Part shown: positions 1 to 5,947 of the stretch, one piece after another
Layout of the letters: each line of letters starts with the position of its first letter
Numbering within the stretch: the stretch's first letter is position 1
Assembly: GCA_002451015.1 (NCBI GenBank)
Contig: DKBB01000181.1
Coordinates: 4,162 to 10,801, forward strand
Direction: 5' to 3'
From: Acidobacteria bacterium UBA6911
GTDB lineage: Bacteria; Acidobacteriota; UBA6911
DNA length: 6,640 bases
Notes under the pieces: generated by a model
Told to the model about the DNA's origin: nothing
Database searches by the model: none
Seen by the model: the letters and a program-made list of their open reading frames with translations, nothing else
Made by a program: the position numbers and the translations under genes

Positions 1-120
1 TACGGGCGTGAACGGACTGAACTGGTCAAGCAGGAAGGGCGCTGGCTCATCAGCAACCGTGTTGTCCTCACTGAGGGCGGTATGCCTGAGGCACTGCTGG
101 AATACTATCCGAAACAATAA
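1..120 (+). CDS. C-terminal end of a SnoaL/NTF2-like protein (5' truncated)
   Basis: Frame 1 is open from the first base to TAA at 118-120, giving 39 residues that begin YGRERTELVKQEGRWLISNR and end in YYPKQ. The pattern tyrosine, charged stretch, E/D-G-R-W, a short hydrophobic strand, R-V-V is the usual last strand pair of SnoaL-like/NTF2-like small proteins, in which the G-R-W turn leads into the final beta strand. Members form alpha+beta cones that bind or convert small molecules, or act as accessory domains, so no substrate can be inferred from this piece. The N-terminal part and any fused domain lie left of the window. The family call rests on this motif alone; that it is a real gene end is more certain. 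Confidence 0.55.
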   Translation, partial: YGRERTELVKQEGRWLISNRVVLTEGGMPEALLEYYPKQ

Positions 121-434
121 ATGTGTCAAACTGAGATTTTGACTCTGTCCCAAGCTTGGATCTTAGTTCTCTAAAAGAGACGCGAAACGGGGCCAACCCT
201 TATCAATAATGTTCAATGTCAAGGGCTGATATCCATGCGATACATTTGACTCTCCTGCGGGAAATGAACCTGGAGCCGTGATTCCTAATTCCCGTATTAC
301 AACCTATGCGGATAAGTGACTAGTTGCGTGAACTTCCTGCAAAGGATTTTTCTTCCGGCATCATCGTCAAAAATATATGATTAACTCAAATTCTATCTGA
401 CAATATGGAATTAACCTCTAGCAGGAGAAACCCC
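121..434. other. Spacer without a convincing gene
   Basis: This 314-nt stretch separates the SnoaL-like gene end from the membrane protein gene. I find no gene in it. A 6-bp inverted repeat (GTCAAA 125-130, TTTGAC 138-143) lies just behind the stop codon but has no T run, so it is at best a weak terminator. TTGACT occurs at 139-144 without a matching -10 box. TATGAT at 376-381 is a possible -10 for the gene at 435, but the -35 position holds only TTCCGG. The motif TTTGACTCT appears twice (138 and 245), which may be chance. Confidence 0.5.
423..427 (+). promoter_or_regulatory. Ribosome binding site setting the start at 435
   Basis: AGGAG at 423-427 lies 7 nt before ATG 435. The upstream in-frame ATG at 405 has no purine-rich sequence ahead of it, and starting there would add a hydrophilic 10-residue tail (MELTSSRRNP) before the first membrane helix. 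The start at 435 is therefore preferred. Confidence 0.75.
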
Positions 435-1079
435 ATGAAACTGCAAAAACTGGGAGGATATGCATCCATAATTTTAGCGGGTATCCTCATCGCCAACACT
501 GGAATACTGATTGCAATATTTCAGGAATTTACAGGATTGGATATTTACGATCCCGTGAAGATGATGGCTGCCTACAACATCTACACGATTGCTTTCCGGG
601 TGTACTATGTTCTGGGAATCTTGACAGGTGTACTTCTTGCTTTCATTGCCCTAGTTCTGCAAGAGAGGATGCAAGTCAGCGCACCTCAATTGATGCGCTT
701 GGCGGTCATTGCTGCATCAGCTTACTTTGTCCTTGCTATCACAACTGAGATGACCGGCATTTATCGCAACGTAGTATTTTCGCAAATCAGCGATCCGCCA
801 GCCTTCAGGTCGTTCCTTGTTTTGCACGAATGTCTTGTTGGCGCCGCTTACAACGCATGGGGGTGGGGGCTTTTGTTCATTGGCTGGGCGGCACTTAGAA
901 CACGCGCATTGCCACGGATACTCGGATATATCATCCTTGTCTATGGCATCGCAGAAATTGTTCTTACTGTATCGATAATCGAGCTTGCGATTCCCACCGG
1001 CTTGCTGTTTGGCATTATAGTTTTTGCGTGGATTGGGGTAGTGCTCCTAAGAGAACAACCGCCAAACCTGACAGCATAA
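435..1079 (+). CDS. Integral membrane protein, DUF4386-like
   Basis: The product has 214 residues and six predicted membrane helices, at about 9-29, 56-76, 86-108, 129-153, 162-178 and 186-206. A polar loop (31-55) follows the first helix. The fourth helix is followed by a G-W-A-A-L-R-T-R-A-L-P-R-I-L-G-Y stretch (150-165), a short basic loop between two helices that is characteristic of DUF4386-type membrane proteins. The function of that family is unknown; no catalytic residue set or transporter signature is visible. The start is chosen by the AGGAG site; a longer reading from ATG 405 is possible but unsupported. The upstream SnoaL-like gene is on the same strand but 314 nt away, so co-transcription is doubtful. 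A 5-bp hairpin (TTGCC 1093-1097, GGCAA 1103-1107) follows the stop codon without a T run. The membrane-protein call is firm; the family name is moderate. Confidence 0.75.
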   Translation: MKLQKLGGYASIILAGILIANTGILIAIFQEFTGLDIYDPVKMMAAYNIYTIAFRVYYVLGILTGVLLAFIALVLQERMQVSAPQLMRLAVIAASAYFVLAITTEMTGIYRNVVFSQISDPPAFRSFLVLHECLVGAAYNAWGWGLLFIGWAALRTRALPRILGYIILVYGIAEIVLTVSIIELAIPTGLLFGIIVFAWIGVVLLREQPPNLTA

Positions 1080-1222
1080 GAAACCGAATCCATTGCCCCA
1101 CAGGCAAAGATAATCATCATCCTGAATTGGTTTGAAGAACTGAAGGAAAGGATTTCGGCGCTGTTGTGATGTGTATTCCTGAACCGGTAAATTGAACTGC
1201 AGCAATTTCACATGGACGTAGG

Positions 1223-1241
1223 ACACCGTAACCTTCCATTA
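1223..1241 (+). repeat. 19-bp dispersed direct repeat, copy A
   Basis: ACACCGTAACCTTCCATTA here matches 6043-6061 at 18 of 19 positions in the same orientation. The only difference is T/C at the seventh base. In both places one reading frame gives H-R-N-L-P-L. By a rough estimate, such a match is unlikely by chance in 6.6 kb. Confidence 0.5.
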
Positions 1242-1292
1242 TCGGTATGATGATTTTCCAGCTTAATTTGTTCTTGAAATTCATCTCTTATT

Positions 1293-1355
1293 CCTAGAAA
1301 TATTCAGCTTTCCTCTATTTCTAGGCTGAAGATAGGAAAAAAGTATCTTTTTCTT
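1293..1355 (+). promoter_or_regulatory. Cluster of overlapping hairpins, possible attenuator or terminator
   Basis: CCTAGAAATA (1293-1302) pairs perfectly with TATTTCTAGG (1316-1325) around a 13-nt loop. The loop begins with TTCAGC (1303-1308), which can instead pair with GCTGAA (1325-1330); the two pairings compete. AAGATA (1329-1334) can pair with TATCTT (1344-1349), which runs into a T-rich tract (1348-1352). This may be a terminator for the membrane protein gene or a leader structure of an unseen transcript. Against the leader idea, the best promoter for the next gene lies downstream at 1508. Pairing was judged by eye, with no energy calculation. Confidence 0.35.
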
Positions 1356-1507
1356 ACTCGACTTTCTCCGTTTACCTGGAAATGCATTCCCCTCCCGGCT
1401 TCTAATAGTGTGTGATATGTCTCCTATGAATTTCGACTGACTTTCTGGACTAAACTATCCTACTTAAGATCCTTTCTTTTTCCTTCCCGACATCCATCTT
1501 AGCCACA

Positions 1508-1513
1508 TATAAT
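1508..1513 (+). promoter_or_regulatory. Candidate -10 box for the leader ORF and exported protein
   Basis: TATAAT at 1508-1513 is a perfect sigma-70 type -10 hexamer in an AT-rich stretch. The -35 region is poor: CCGACA at 1487-1492 with a 15-nt spacer is the nearest match. Transcription from here would start near 1520 and place the leader ORF (1562) as the first coding sequence. The weak -35 suggests an activator or a different sigma preference. Confidence 0.4.
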
Positions 1514-1549
1514 AAGAATACATTTACTCAAAGAACATTCGTTTTTCCC

Positions 1550-1554
1550 GGAGG
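1550..1554 (+). promoter_or_regulatory. Strong ribosome binding site for the 18-codon leader ORF
   Basis: GGAGG at 1550-1554 lies 7 nt before ATG 1562, which is ideal spacing. It is a better site than the one serving the 242-aa gene: AGGG 1617-1620, only 4 nt from ATG 1625. Confidence 0.55.
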
Positions 1555-1561
1555 ATGCCCT

Positions 1562-1618
1562 ATGGTGGAGAAAGATTTAGACCATGCGAAATCCTGGCTG
1601 CAAAATGCCATTACATAG
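1562..1618 (+). CDS. 18-residue leader-like peptide
   Basis: ATG 1562 to TAG 1616-1618 encodes MVEKDLDHAKSWLQNAIT, a short peptide that could form an amphipathic helix. It is preceded by the strongest Shine-Dalgarno sequence in the neighbourhood and a consensus -10 box about 50 nt upstream. The stop lies 6 nt before the start of the 242-aa gene and in the same frame, so ribosomes finishing the peptide could re-initiate at 1625. It shows no run of one amino acid as in classical amino-acid attenuators. Two readings are possible: a genuine leader that couples translation, or the old start of a longer protein now cut by TAG. The peptide does not resemble a signal sequence and the downstream protein has its own, which favours a leader. 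I know of no homologue. Confidence 0.4.
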   Translation: MVEKDLDHAKSWLQNAIT

Positions 1619-1624
1619 GGATAT

Positions 1625-2353
1625 ATGAAAATTCAAAAGCATATCTTGTATGTGTCTGTTATCCCCATCCTTTTATTCTGCTCGTCTACCTATGTAAACT
1701 CTTATGAAAAGAATAAACCACAGATAAGATCCGGTGAATATCTGAAATCAGATTATGTTGATGCGATTGAAAAAACACATTCTGCTTTTGCCGCCTTAAA
1801 TTCATCCAGTGAGCCTACGCTGCTTAGAGCACATAAAGGCGAATTCGATCTTGTCCTGGTTCATAATTTTCATGAATTCCATGATGGTCTTAATATTATG
1901 GAAGACGGGAAAGCCCATAGGATGGGAGGTAAGGGAGAAGGCTCTCCGGCTGTCTCTGTTACCGTGGACGGCGATAATCTCATATTGACAGGCTATGATT
2001 CAGATGGACCTTTGCGTTACGTCTATGTTGGCGACGCTCAGCGTTTTGTCGCGAGAAAAGTGCTTGTAGGCGATTATGTAGATACAGAAGGAAATATTTA
2101 TTCTTTTAAAGAAGATGGAACTGCGTATTTCGGGGATATTCAATTCCCGTATGATGTAGGCTTAGATTTTGTTCTAAGGCCAAGATCAGGGAAAACTAAT
2201 AATAAGAGGGATTATTTCCAGAACAGCAAATCCCGTGAGCTATTTGAATATGAGACTAAAGACGGCGTGATGCGTATTTACAGGACTAGCGGGCAAGAAG
2301 CCATGGATGTTGAATCTGATCCATTTTTGAAGATTAAAAGAACAGGCCGATAA
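1625..2353 (+). CDS. Exported orphan protein with a three-histidine cluster
   Basis: The 242-residue product starts with a basic n-region and a hydrophobic core (about residues 7-18). Signal peptidase I could cut after V-N-S (residue 26). Cys19 follows L-L-F, which is a poor lipobox, so a lipid anchor is unlikely but not excluded. The mature part falls into two halves. Residues 68-140 contain V-H-N-F-H-E-F-H-D, with His80, His83 and His86 three residues apart, inside beta-strand-like sequence. Residues 144-240 follow a pattern of G-D-Y-x-D-x-x-G-N-x-Y-S-F, then E-D-G-T-A, F-x-Y-D-V-G-L-D-F, E-L-F-E-Y-E and M-R-I-Y-R, ending P-F-L-K-I-K-R. That order resembles lipocalin-like or META-like small beta barrels of secreted proteins, but I do not recognise a named family. 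Base composition is visibly more AT-rich than the protease gene. Its stop faces the convergent protease gene 573 nt away. That it is an expressed, exported protein is likely; its function is unknown. Confidence 0.7.
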   Translation: MKIQKHILYVSVIPILLFCSSTYVNSYEKNKPQIRSGEYLKSDYVDAIEKTHSAFAALNSSSEPTLLRAHKGEFDLVLVHNFHEFHDGLNIMEDGKAHRMGGKGEGSPAVSVTVDGDNLILTGYDSDGPLRYVYVGDAQRFVARKVLVGDYVDTEGNIYSFKEDGTAYFGDIQFPYDVGLDFVLRPRSGKTNNKRDYFQNSKSRELFEYETKDGVMRIYRTSGQEAMDVESDPFLKIKRTGR

Positions 2354-2408
2354 AAAACTAAATAGGGCTGATAGAATAAATAAACGCCTGTTTCTCAAAG
2401 CTCAGTTC

Positions 2409-2531
2409 CTGTCGGAATCCCGCCTTCGGATGCAATATGTCGACTAGGATACCCTCGATCTGATTGTAGACGGATTTTTCTGCAAAATCCTGCAATCAGA
2501 AAGGCATTGCCTTTCAATTCCAGAATGACAG
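2409..2531. repeat. Compact palindromic element, MITE- or REP-like
   Basis: CTGTC with GGAAT close behind (2409-2418) faces GACAG (2527-2531), so the stretch has short, imperfect terminal inverted repeats. Inside are two adjacent hairpins. The first has CTGATTG 2460-2466 pairing with CAATCAG 2493-2499, enclosing GGATTTT 2472-2478 pairing with AAAATCC 2484-2490. The second has GAAAGGC 2499-2505 pairing with GCCTTTC 2509-2515 around a 3-nt loop. The right end reads TTCCAGAATGACAG, a flavour common in dispersed intergenic repeats. Element status is inferred, as only one copy is visible here. Confidence 0.35.
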
Positions 2532-2846
2532 CGTATCCTTCCAAGTGACGTCTCTGTGCGATGCAACAGAGTCGGTCGATCTGTCGTTTTCGATTAAAAT
2601 CGCGGTTTTTTTAACAGCAAACTTAAGAAGCAGGCGCACGGCTTAACCTGTCTGGTGGTCAGCCATACCTTTGCGGACAACAGTCACGCCGTTATAGTCT
2701 CGACGCAGAGCTTTGCCTCGCTCAACAAGTAGGCTGGATGCCTATTCGAGAAACGCAGCATTAAAAAATCCCGTTTGCATGTCGATGAAATTTCAATCCC
2801 GATGGGCTCCAGCATCAACGTTGCAGAGATCTTGGAATAAATCCTC

Positions 2847-2888
2847 ATGTTATGGAGTGCGGTGGCTTGCTGCCGCACTCCATAACAT
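2847..2888. repeat. Perfect 16-bp inverted repeat downstream of the protease
   Basis: ATGTTATGGAGTGCGG (2847-2862) and CCGCACTCCATAACAT (2873-2888) are exact reverse complements around the 10-nt loop TGGCTTGCTG. It lies 38 nt beyond the protease stop. There is no T run on either strand, so it is not a classical intrinsic terminator. A mobile palindrome of REP type, or a hairpin protecting the 3' end of the protease mRNA, fits better. The G-G-A-G-T-G-C-G-G core resembles palindromes I associate with Verrucomicrobia-type genomes; this is recall, not a search. Confidence 0.75.
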
Positions 2889-2926
2889 CGTTATTCACAG
2901 ATAAAGCGTTCAAGTGTTGTCGATTA

Positions 2927-5683
2927 CTACCAGGTGACACCCGCTTTCTCAAAATCTCCAGCCCGGAAGAAGCTGATCCCGGCAGGATCGATGAATTTGC
3001 GAAATGCAGCCTGCAGGTGCATGGGCGTCAGGGAGAATATTTTCTTTTCGAGTTCGGCATCAAAAGCCATTGTCCGCCCCCAGAATCGCCGGGATGTCAG
3101 GATGTCAGCAAGTGACCCGTCCTGGGCTCGGTTAACCTTCTGAAGCTGAATCCAGCTCTGTTTCGCCGCTTCGATTTCCTCGGCAGTGAAGCCTTTCTCC
3201 AGCACCTCGTCGAGTATTTCCTTAAAGACGGCTTCCACCTTCGGGGCATTCTGCGGAGCACAGATGGCATAGGCTGTGAACGATGCGCCATCGTCTTCGG
3301 TAGGGATGCCAAATCCTCCTCCAACCCCATAGCTCAAACCCTCTTTGCCCCGTATTCGGGAAAAGAGCCTTGAATTCATGCCGCTACCCAATATGTAGCT
3401 GGCCAGGGTCATGGCCGCATAGTCGGGATCAGTGTCGTTCATCTGAAACATCGATGCCGCAACCCACATGGCATTGGCCTTGTCGGGCGCCAGAAACGCG
3501 GCTTCCTTCGGCTCTAACTTTTGATATTTCCTCTTGATCCGTGCAAAGCTCTTCGGGCTTTTCCAGGTTCCGAGAAGATCCGAGATCTGCTTCTCTACGG
3601 CCTCGGGATCGAAATCGCCCACCGCCGTGACCAGGCAGTCCGATGCGCCATAAAAATCCTTGTGGAACGACTTCAACTGCTCCAGTTCGAGCGCCTGCGT
3701 TTCCTCGATCATTTCCTCCAGAGTGGCCACATAGCGCACATCACCCTTTGGATAGGGAGACATATGACGCTGCAAGGCAAGGGACGCCATTACCTGCGGT
3801 TCTCTCTTCTGATTTTCTATCGAAGCCAACTGCAACTGCTTCAGCTGTTCGAACTCGTCTTCGGGGAAGGAGGGCTCTTTTAAGACCTCCATGGCCAGAT
3901 CCAGGGTCGGTTTCAAATTATCCCTGGTTGTTTGAATACTCACGTCCGCGCTGCCTGCACCGCCCGATATGGATACAGTGGCCTTTAGCTTATCGAAGGT
4001 ATCCTTAATCTGTTGCCGGGTGTGTTTAGTGGTACCCCGCATCAGCATTTGACCGGCCATGTTGGCGGCCATTGTTTGTCCCTTCATGGAGTGTTCGTCG
4101 CCGAAGTTAAGGGTGATTCGCATATTGACTTGTTCCCCCCGCGACTTTTTACTGAGAAAGGAAAGCTTCATGCCTCCCTCCAGATCTTTTCTGATTGTCC
4201 GTTTCTCGATGTTTTCGGGCGATGGATCGAACTCCTCCCCCTTGGCGATTTTCGTGTCGCTCTTGTAATTCTTTACCAGGGCGTTCACATCCGGGGGTGG
4301 CGGGACTTCGACTCGTACCGGTTCGTCCTCCGGATAAAACAGGCCAATCGTGCGGTTTGACGGGATGAAGTACTGTTCGGCTGCCTGTTGAACCTGGTCG
4401 CGGGTTACTTTCTTGATGCGGTCACGGTAGAGAAACAATAGCCGCCAGTCGCCCATCGCCTGCCACTCGCTCAGGTTGAGTGCGGCGGATTCCGTATTGT
4501 TCATCATCAGCTCGATGCTTTTCAGAACTTGGGTTTTAGCCCGTTCCACCTCTTCTTCGTTAAAGGGCGCTTCCTTAAGATTATCGAATATATCCAGCAT
4601 GATGTTTAATGCTTCGTCACTCGACTTGCCCTCGCGAATGGCCGCCATTCCCAGGGCCAGACCCGGATCCATCCGCTGCAATGCGCCCGAGCCCGTAGCC
4701 GCCGCTATCCCGGTTTCAACCAGCGCCTTGTGCAGCCGCCCGGATGGGGTGTCTCCAATGATCATGGTGGCGATATTGACGGCGGGATATTCTTCGTGCG
4801 TTCCGGCCGGAATGTGGTAGGCAAAGTATATGGCCTGAATATCTCCCACCCGCTTCAGAGTTACTCTTCGCTCGCCATCCTGAGCCGGTTCGGCGGTGTA
4901 GGTGGGACGAAGCTGACGTTGGGGTTTGGGAATGGGCGAAAAATACTGGTGGACCAGGGCGAGCGTCTCGGCTTCCTCGATCTTTCCGGCAACGACCAGC
5001 AGGGCATTGTCGGGCTGGTAGAAATGACGATAGAAGGCCTGAAGGCGTTCGATAGGCACATTCTCGATATCGGCGCGGGCTCCAATGACGGGATTGCCGT
5101 AATTATGCCAGAGGTAGGCAGTCGCCATGGTTCGTTTCTGCAAAACTCCCAGCGGATTGTTTTCGCTGGCTTCAAACTCGTTGCGGACGACGGTCATTTC
5201 ACTGTCCAGATCCTCCTTGGCGATATTGGCGTTCACCATGCGGTCGGCTTCAAGATCCAGCGCCCACTTCAAGTTTTCCTCGGTCGCCTGGAAGGTTTCA
5301 AAATAGTTTGTGCGGTCCGTAGATGTGGAGCCGTTGGGACGGGTGCCGTGATCCTGGAGCTCTTTGGGTATATCCGGATGGTTTTTAGAACCCTTGAACA
5401 TCAGATGCTCCAGCAAGTGGGCCATGCCGGTTTCGCCGTAGTCTTCGTGAAGCGACCCGACCATGTAGGTGACGTTTATCGTTATATTGGGTTTGGTGGG
5501 ATCCGGGAAAAGAAGAACTCTGAGTCCGTTCTGCAGCCGGTATTCATTGATGCCTTCAACACTTGTTACAAATTGCACGCTTTCGGGTAACGGGGCAGCG
5601 GGCTCCTGTCCAAAACCCATAATGGAAGATAAAAAGAGTAAGCCAAGCGTTAAAACGGGGAAACAACGATAATGTGGATTCAT
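2927..5683 (-). CDS. Exported M16 zinc metalloprotease, two-repeat (PqqL/pitrilysin-like length)
   Basis: The 918-residue product begins with a signal peptide (hydrophobic 9-24, likely cut near G-F-G/Q at 25-26) and should act in the periplasm or cell envelope, degrading peptides. The N-terminal M16 domain (about 45-195) carries the inverted zinc motif H89-L-L-E92-H93, with Glu92 as catalytic base. Glu169 in V-V-R-N-E-F-E is the likely third zinc ligand. An M16_C domain follows (about 205-385). A proline-rich linker (461-464, P-P-P-P) precedes the second half (about 495-890). There the aligned zinc motif is lost (N541-M-A-G-Q545), as usual for the inactive half. The substrate-binding pair is kept as R778 and Y785 in I-R-G-K-E-G-L-S-Y, seven apart as in insulin-degrading enzyme. 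Start ATG 5681-5683 has GGAGGG 8 nt upstream. The coding sequence ends TAG followed directly by TAA. The gene looks intact and monocistronic. Family assignment is secure; the substrate is unknown. Confidence 0.95.
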   Translation of the reverse strand: MNPHYRCFPVLTLGLLFLSSIMGFGQEPAAPLPESVQFVTSVEGINEYRLQNGLRVLLFPDPTKPNITINVTYMVGSLHEDYGETGMAHLLEHLMFKGSKNHPDIPKELQDHGTRPNGSTSTDRTNYFETFQATEENLKWALDLEADRMVNANIAKEDLDSEMTVVRNEFEASENNPLGVLQKRTMATAYLWHNYGNPVIGARADIENVPIERLQAFYRHFYQPDNALLVVAGKIEEAETLALVHQYFSPIPKPQRQLRPTYTAEPAQDGERRVTLKRVGDIQAIYFAYHIPAGTHEEYPAVNIATMIIGDTPSGRLHKALVETGIAAATGSGALQRMDPGLALGMAAIREGKSSDEALNIMLDIFDNLKEAPFNEEEVERAKTQVLKSIELMMNNTESAALNLSEWQAMGDWRLLFLYRDRIKKVTRDQVQQAAEQYFIPSNRTIGLFYPEDEPVRVEVPPPPDVNALVKNYKSDTKIAKGEEFDPSPENIEKRTIRKDLEGGMKLSFLSKKSRGEQVNMRITLNFGDEHSMKGQTMAANMAGQMLMRGTTKHTRQQIKDTFDKLKATVSISGGAGSADVSIQTTRDNLKPTLDLAMEVLKEPSFPEDEFEQLKQLQLASIENQKREPQVMASLALQRHMSPYPKGDVRYVATLEEMIEETQALELEQLKSFHKDFYGASDCLVTAVGDFDPEAVEKQISDLLGTWKSPKSFARIKRKYQKLEPKEAAFLAPDKANAMWVAASMFQMNDTDPDYAAMTLASYILGSGMNSRLFSRIRGKEGLSYGVGGGFGIPTEDDGASFTAYAICAPQNAPKVEAVFKEILDEVLEKGFTAEEIEAAKQSWIQLQKVNRAQDGSLADILTSRRFWGRTMAFDAELEKKIFSLTPMHLQAAFRKFIDPAGISFFRAGDFEKAGVTW

Positions 5684-5929
5684 TGGTTCATCCCTCCGTT
5701 GATAATCGGGTTTAAAGTGGCTATATCTTTAAGATACCGGGAATACACCGGGAATCCCAAAATAGTTACATTAAAAAGGGCGCTCGCATCCCGGGATACG
5801 GATCCGGATGGAGTTTGTCTATTTTTCGGGCTCCTCGGACCTGGGATTGTTTGGGGAAATTATGTCCTTGCCTCCATTAACCGTTTAAACGGCGGCTGGA
5901 AAGTGAAGCGCGTGGCGGTCGAAAAGTGA
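5672..5929 (+). CDS. Doubtful small membrane protein overlapping the protease start
   Basis: ATG 5672 to TGA 5927-5929 would encode 85 residues with two hydrophobic segments: about 2-20 (WIHWFIPPLIIGFKVAISL) and 48-69, including F-F-G-L-L-G-P-G-I-V-W-G-N-Y. A basic tail (K-V-K-R-V-A-V-E-K) follows. The second half has natural-looking codon use and composition. Against it, the first 12 nt overlap the divergent protease gene. The ribosome site is weak (GGGGA 5657-5661, 10 nt away), and the reading crosses what looks like the protease promoter. It could be a real two-helix protein, the tail of a decayed membrane gene, or chance. No family is recognised. Confidence 0.25.
   Translation: MWIHWFIPPLIIGFKVAISLRYREYTGNPKIVTLKRALASRDTDPDGVCLFFGLLGPGIVWGNYVLASINRLNGGWKVKRVAVEK
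5692..5697 (-). promoter_or_regulatory. Ribosome binding site of the M16 protease
   Basis: On the minus strand GGAGGG (plus 5692-5697) precedes the ATG at 5683 by 8 nt. It fixes the start that gives a complete signal peptide. Confidence 0.8.
5724..5760 (-). promoter_or_regulatory. Putative M16 protease promoter with operator-like repeats
   Basis: Reading the minus strand, TTGGGA (plus 5755-5760) and TATCTT (plus 5731-5736) are separated by 18 nt, each matching the sigma-70 hexamers at 4 of 6 positions. They lie about 50-75 nt upstream of the protease start. Two symmetric signals overlap it: a 9-bp direct repeat ACCGGGAAT (5736-5744 and 5747-5755, 11-bp period) inside the spacer, and the near-palindrome TATCTT-T-AAGATA (5724-5736) over the -10. 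These could bind a regulator; that is inference. Confidence 0.35.
5736..5755. repeat. 9-bp tandem direct repeat, 11-bp period
   Basis: ACCGGGAAT occurs at 5736-5744 and again at 5747-5755, separated by two bases. One helical turn between copies would put both on the same DNA face, as for cooperative regulator binding. Confidence 0.6.
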
Positions 5930-5947
5930 AGCAACAGGTGCTGGACC

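Larger units (their letters stand above)
1080..1561. other. Long AT-rich spacer with hairpins and a promoter
   Basis: This 482-nt stretch has no ORF I would accept. It holds a weak hairpin at 1093-1107, one copy of a 19-bp dispersed repeat (1223-1241), a hairpin cluster at 1293-1355, pyrimidine-rich tracts around 1465-1490, and a consensus -10 box at 1508-1513. The last 60 nt appear to be promoter and leader for the downstream gene. Confidence 0.5.
2354..2926. other. Gene-free block between convergent genes
   Basis: This 573-nt stretch separates the ends of the 242-aa gene and the protease. All six frames are interrupted, and the short ORFs found overlap each other on opposite strands without ribosome binding sites. 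It holds a compact palindromic element (2409-2531), a T run at 2606-2612, and a 42-nt perfect inverted repeat (2847-2888). Some pieces read like eroded coding sequence, for example a minus-strand stretch at 2514-2687, so gene decay is one explanation. Confidence 0.5.

Noticed and set aside
121..168. 16-codon ORF starting at the base after the SnoaL-like stop
   Set aside because: ATG 121 directly follows TAA, but there is no ribosome site, conserved motif or downstream gene to couple with.
405..434. Earlier in-frame start of the DUF4386-like gene
   Set aside because: No ribosome binding site precedes ATG 405, whereas ATG 435 has AGGAG at ideal spacing and starts just before the first membrane helix.
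2586..2612. Possible terminator CGAT...ATCG followed by seven T
   Set aside because: The stem is only 4-5 bp with a 2-4 nt loop and three bases separate it from the T run; it is too weak to list as a terminator.
2641..2900. Integron attC-like site
   Set aside because: GCTTAAC at 2641-2647 fits one core sequence, but no matching GTTRRRY partner and no integrase are present.
2684..2904. Overlapping ORFs on both strands (2684-2878 minus, 2713-2904 plus) and 2852-3115 plus
   Set aside because: None has a ribosome site or recognisable motif. They overlap each other or the protease end, and two of them run through the perfect inverted repeat.
4730..5590. 286-codon + strand ORF
   Set aside because: It lies wholly antisense to the M16 domain with the zinc motif, has no homology-like motifs or ribosome site, and is the usual shadow of a codon-biased gene. 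The same applies to the other ORFs inside 2927-5683 (for example 3521-3883, 3643-4008, 4013-4360, 4476-4820).
5881..5892. 12-bp palindrome CCGTTTAAACGG
   Set aside because: It is short, does not extend, and lies inside a possible coding frame; palindromes of this length are not rare enough to call a site.
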